Assembly (NCBI GenBank): GCA_905233335.1
Contig: CAJOED010000086.1
Location: forward strand, 1 to 6,003
DNA from: an uncultured Synergistales bacterium
GTDB lineage: Bacteria; Synergistota; Synergistia; Synergistales; Aminobacteriaceae
Direction: 5' to 3'
DNA: 6,003 nt
Positions 5,444 through 6,003 of this stretch are shown here, in pieces. A model generated the notes under the pieces. It was not told where the DNA came from. It saw nothing but the letters and a program-made list of their open reading frames with translations, and ran no database searches. Position numbers and translations under genes: made by a program. Within the stretch, counting starts at the first letter, position 1, and the number at the start of each line of letters is the position of its first letter.

Positions 5444-6003
5444 ATGACGGGTAATTTTGGTAAAATCGACCATCGACCATCGACCATCGACCCGATATTG
5501 TACCTTGTAGCACCTGCCTATAACGAATCCCAAAACATAGCACAATTTGTTGAAGAATGGTATCCCGTAGTAGAACGTCATAACGGCGGCGGAAAATCAC
5601 GGCTTGTTGTCGTGAATGACGGAAGCAGGGACAACACACTGGAGATACTTCATGAACTCGCACGCACACGAGAGCTTCTTCTTCCCCTCACGAAAGAGAA
5701 CGGCGGACACGGAGCGGCGTGTATTTACGGCTATCGTTATGCTATTGAGCACGGAGCAGAGTATATCTTTCAGACGGACACTGACGGTCAGACTTCACCC
5801 GCAGAGTTCGAGTTGTTTTGGGCTGAACGTGAGAATTTTTCGGCAATACTGGGTAAGAGGCCGGACAGGAAGGACGGAGCTTCACGGAAATTTGTCGAGA
5901 AGGTTTTGTGCTTGTTGTTGCGCGTAATATTCGGCGTGAAAGTTCCCGACTCAAATGCTCCCTTCAGGTTAATGCGTTCTGGACTCGTAGCAAAATACAT
6001 CTC
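5444..6003 (+). CDS. Family 2 glycosyltransferase, C-terminus cut by window edge; repeat-containing N-terminus
   Basis: The frame opens at ATG 5444 behind a strong ribosome-binding site and continues for 186 codons to the edge. After an odd leader (residues 1-17) containing the heptamer-encoded IDHRPSTID at 8-16, a GT-A fold begins: LVAPAYNE (21-28), a nucleotide-sugar-binding VVNDGSRDNT around D59, NGGHG (86-90), and the metal-binding DTD of QTDTDGQ (112-114). A basic loop RPDRKDGASRK follows (139-149), with a hydrophobic segment and PDSNAPFRLMR. These are features of dolichyl-phosphate-mannose-synthase-like GT2 enzymes, which transfer a sugar from a nucleotide donor to a lipid carrier or growing surface glycan at the inner face of the cytoplasmic membrane. 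Donor and acceptor are not identifiable, and any C-terminal membrane segments lie outside the window. The gene is 33 bases after uvrC, with no terminator seen between. The repeat tract makes it a candidate phase-variable gene, now in frame. Confidence 0.93.
   Translation, partial: MTGNFGKIDHRPSTIDPILYLVAPAYNESQNIAQFVEEWYPVVERHNGGGKSRLVVVNDGSRDNTLEILHELARTRELLLPLTKENGGHGAACIYGYRYAIEHGAEYIFQTDTDGQTSPAEFELFWAERENFSAILGKRPDRKDGASRKFVEKVLCLLLRVIFGVKVPDSNAPFRLMRSGLVAKYI
5465..5492 (+). repeat. Heptanucleotide tandem repeat, four perfect copies of ATCGACC, inside the glycosyltransferase 5' coding end
   Basis: Units occupy 5465-5471, 5472-5478, 5479-5485 and 5486-5492 with no mismatch. Read in frame they encode IDHRPSTID plus the first base of the next codon. 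They lie 21 bases after the start codon and before the conserved glycosyltransferase core (residue 19 onward). One fewer copy moves reading into a frame that stops at TAG 5508-5510; one more copy leads to TAA 5521-5523; a change of three copies would preserve the frame. This is the layout of a slipped-strand contingency tract, though four copies is short and switching is not demonstrated. Confidence 0.95.

Noticed and set aside
5410..5454. Fourteen-codon ORF starting in a TAATG overlap with the uvrC stop and ending inside the glycosyltransferase start region
   Set aside because: It has no ribosome-binding site of its own and no recognisable peptide, and such an overlap is expected by chance. 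It could at most carry ribosomes toward the next start.
4995..5669. Minus-strand open frames opposite the uvrC end and glycosyltransferase start, some with VDGRWSM-type repeats
   Set aside because: They are antisense to well-supported genes. The peptide repeat is just the complement of the DNA heptamer tract.

Overview
The window holds two divergent transcription units separated by a short AT-rich intergenic region (about 3850-3958). Everything to its left reads on the minus strand and is membrane transport. Everything to its right reads on the plus strand and is a DNA-repair gene followed by a glycosyltransferase. Coding density is high and gene spacing is tight. A lipoprotein signal and a TRAP-type system point to a bacterium. 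TAXI-type TRAP transporters with fused 4TM/12TM permeases plus AEC carriers, frequent ATA and AGG codons and a roughly balanced base composition would suit an anaerobic, amino- or organic-acid-using Gram-negative such as a member of the Synergistota. That placement is an inference from gene content and is not proven here.

Minus strand, in order of transcription: a TAXI-family substrate-binding lipoprotein (3849-2842), a fused small-plus-large TRAP permease (2842-836) joined to it by a TAATG stop/start overlap, a strong intrinsic-terminator-like hairpin with a T7 tract (822-785), and the start of an AEC-family carrier (769 running off the left edge). The first two genes make a complete secondary transporter: the binding protein captures an organic anion outside the membrane and the permease imports it with a cation gradient. 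The AEC gene may use the same or a related carboxylate, but its ribosome-binding site sits directly against the terminator, so its expression is probably set by readthrough.

Plus strand: uvrC (3959-5410), the nicking subunit of nucleotide excision repair, with all catalytic motifs but with about 90-120 residues missing between the UVR motif and the RNase H-like endonuclease domain. It is followed 33 bases later by a family 2 glycosyltransferase (5444 off the right edge), with its own ribosome-binding site.

The most notable signal is four perfect tandem copies of a heptamer (ATCGACC, 5465-5492) inside the first codons of the glycosyltransferase. Seven is not a multiple of three. Losing or gaining one copy puts the downstream sequence into frames that stop at 5508 or 5521. 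This is the architecture of a phase-variable surface-glycan gene, currently in the ON register.
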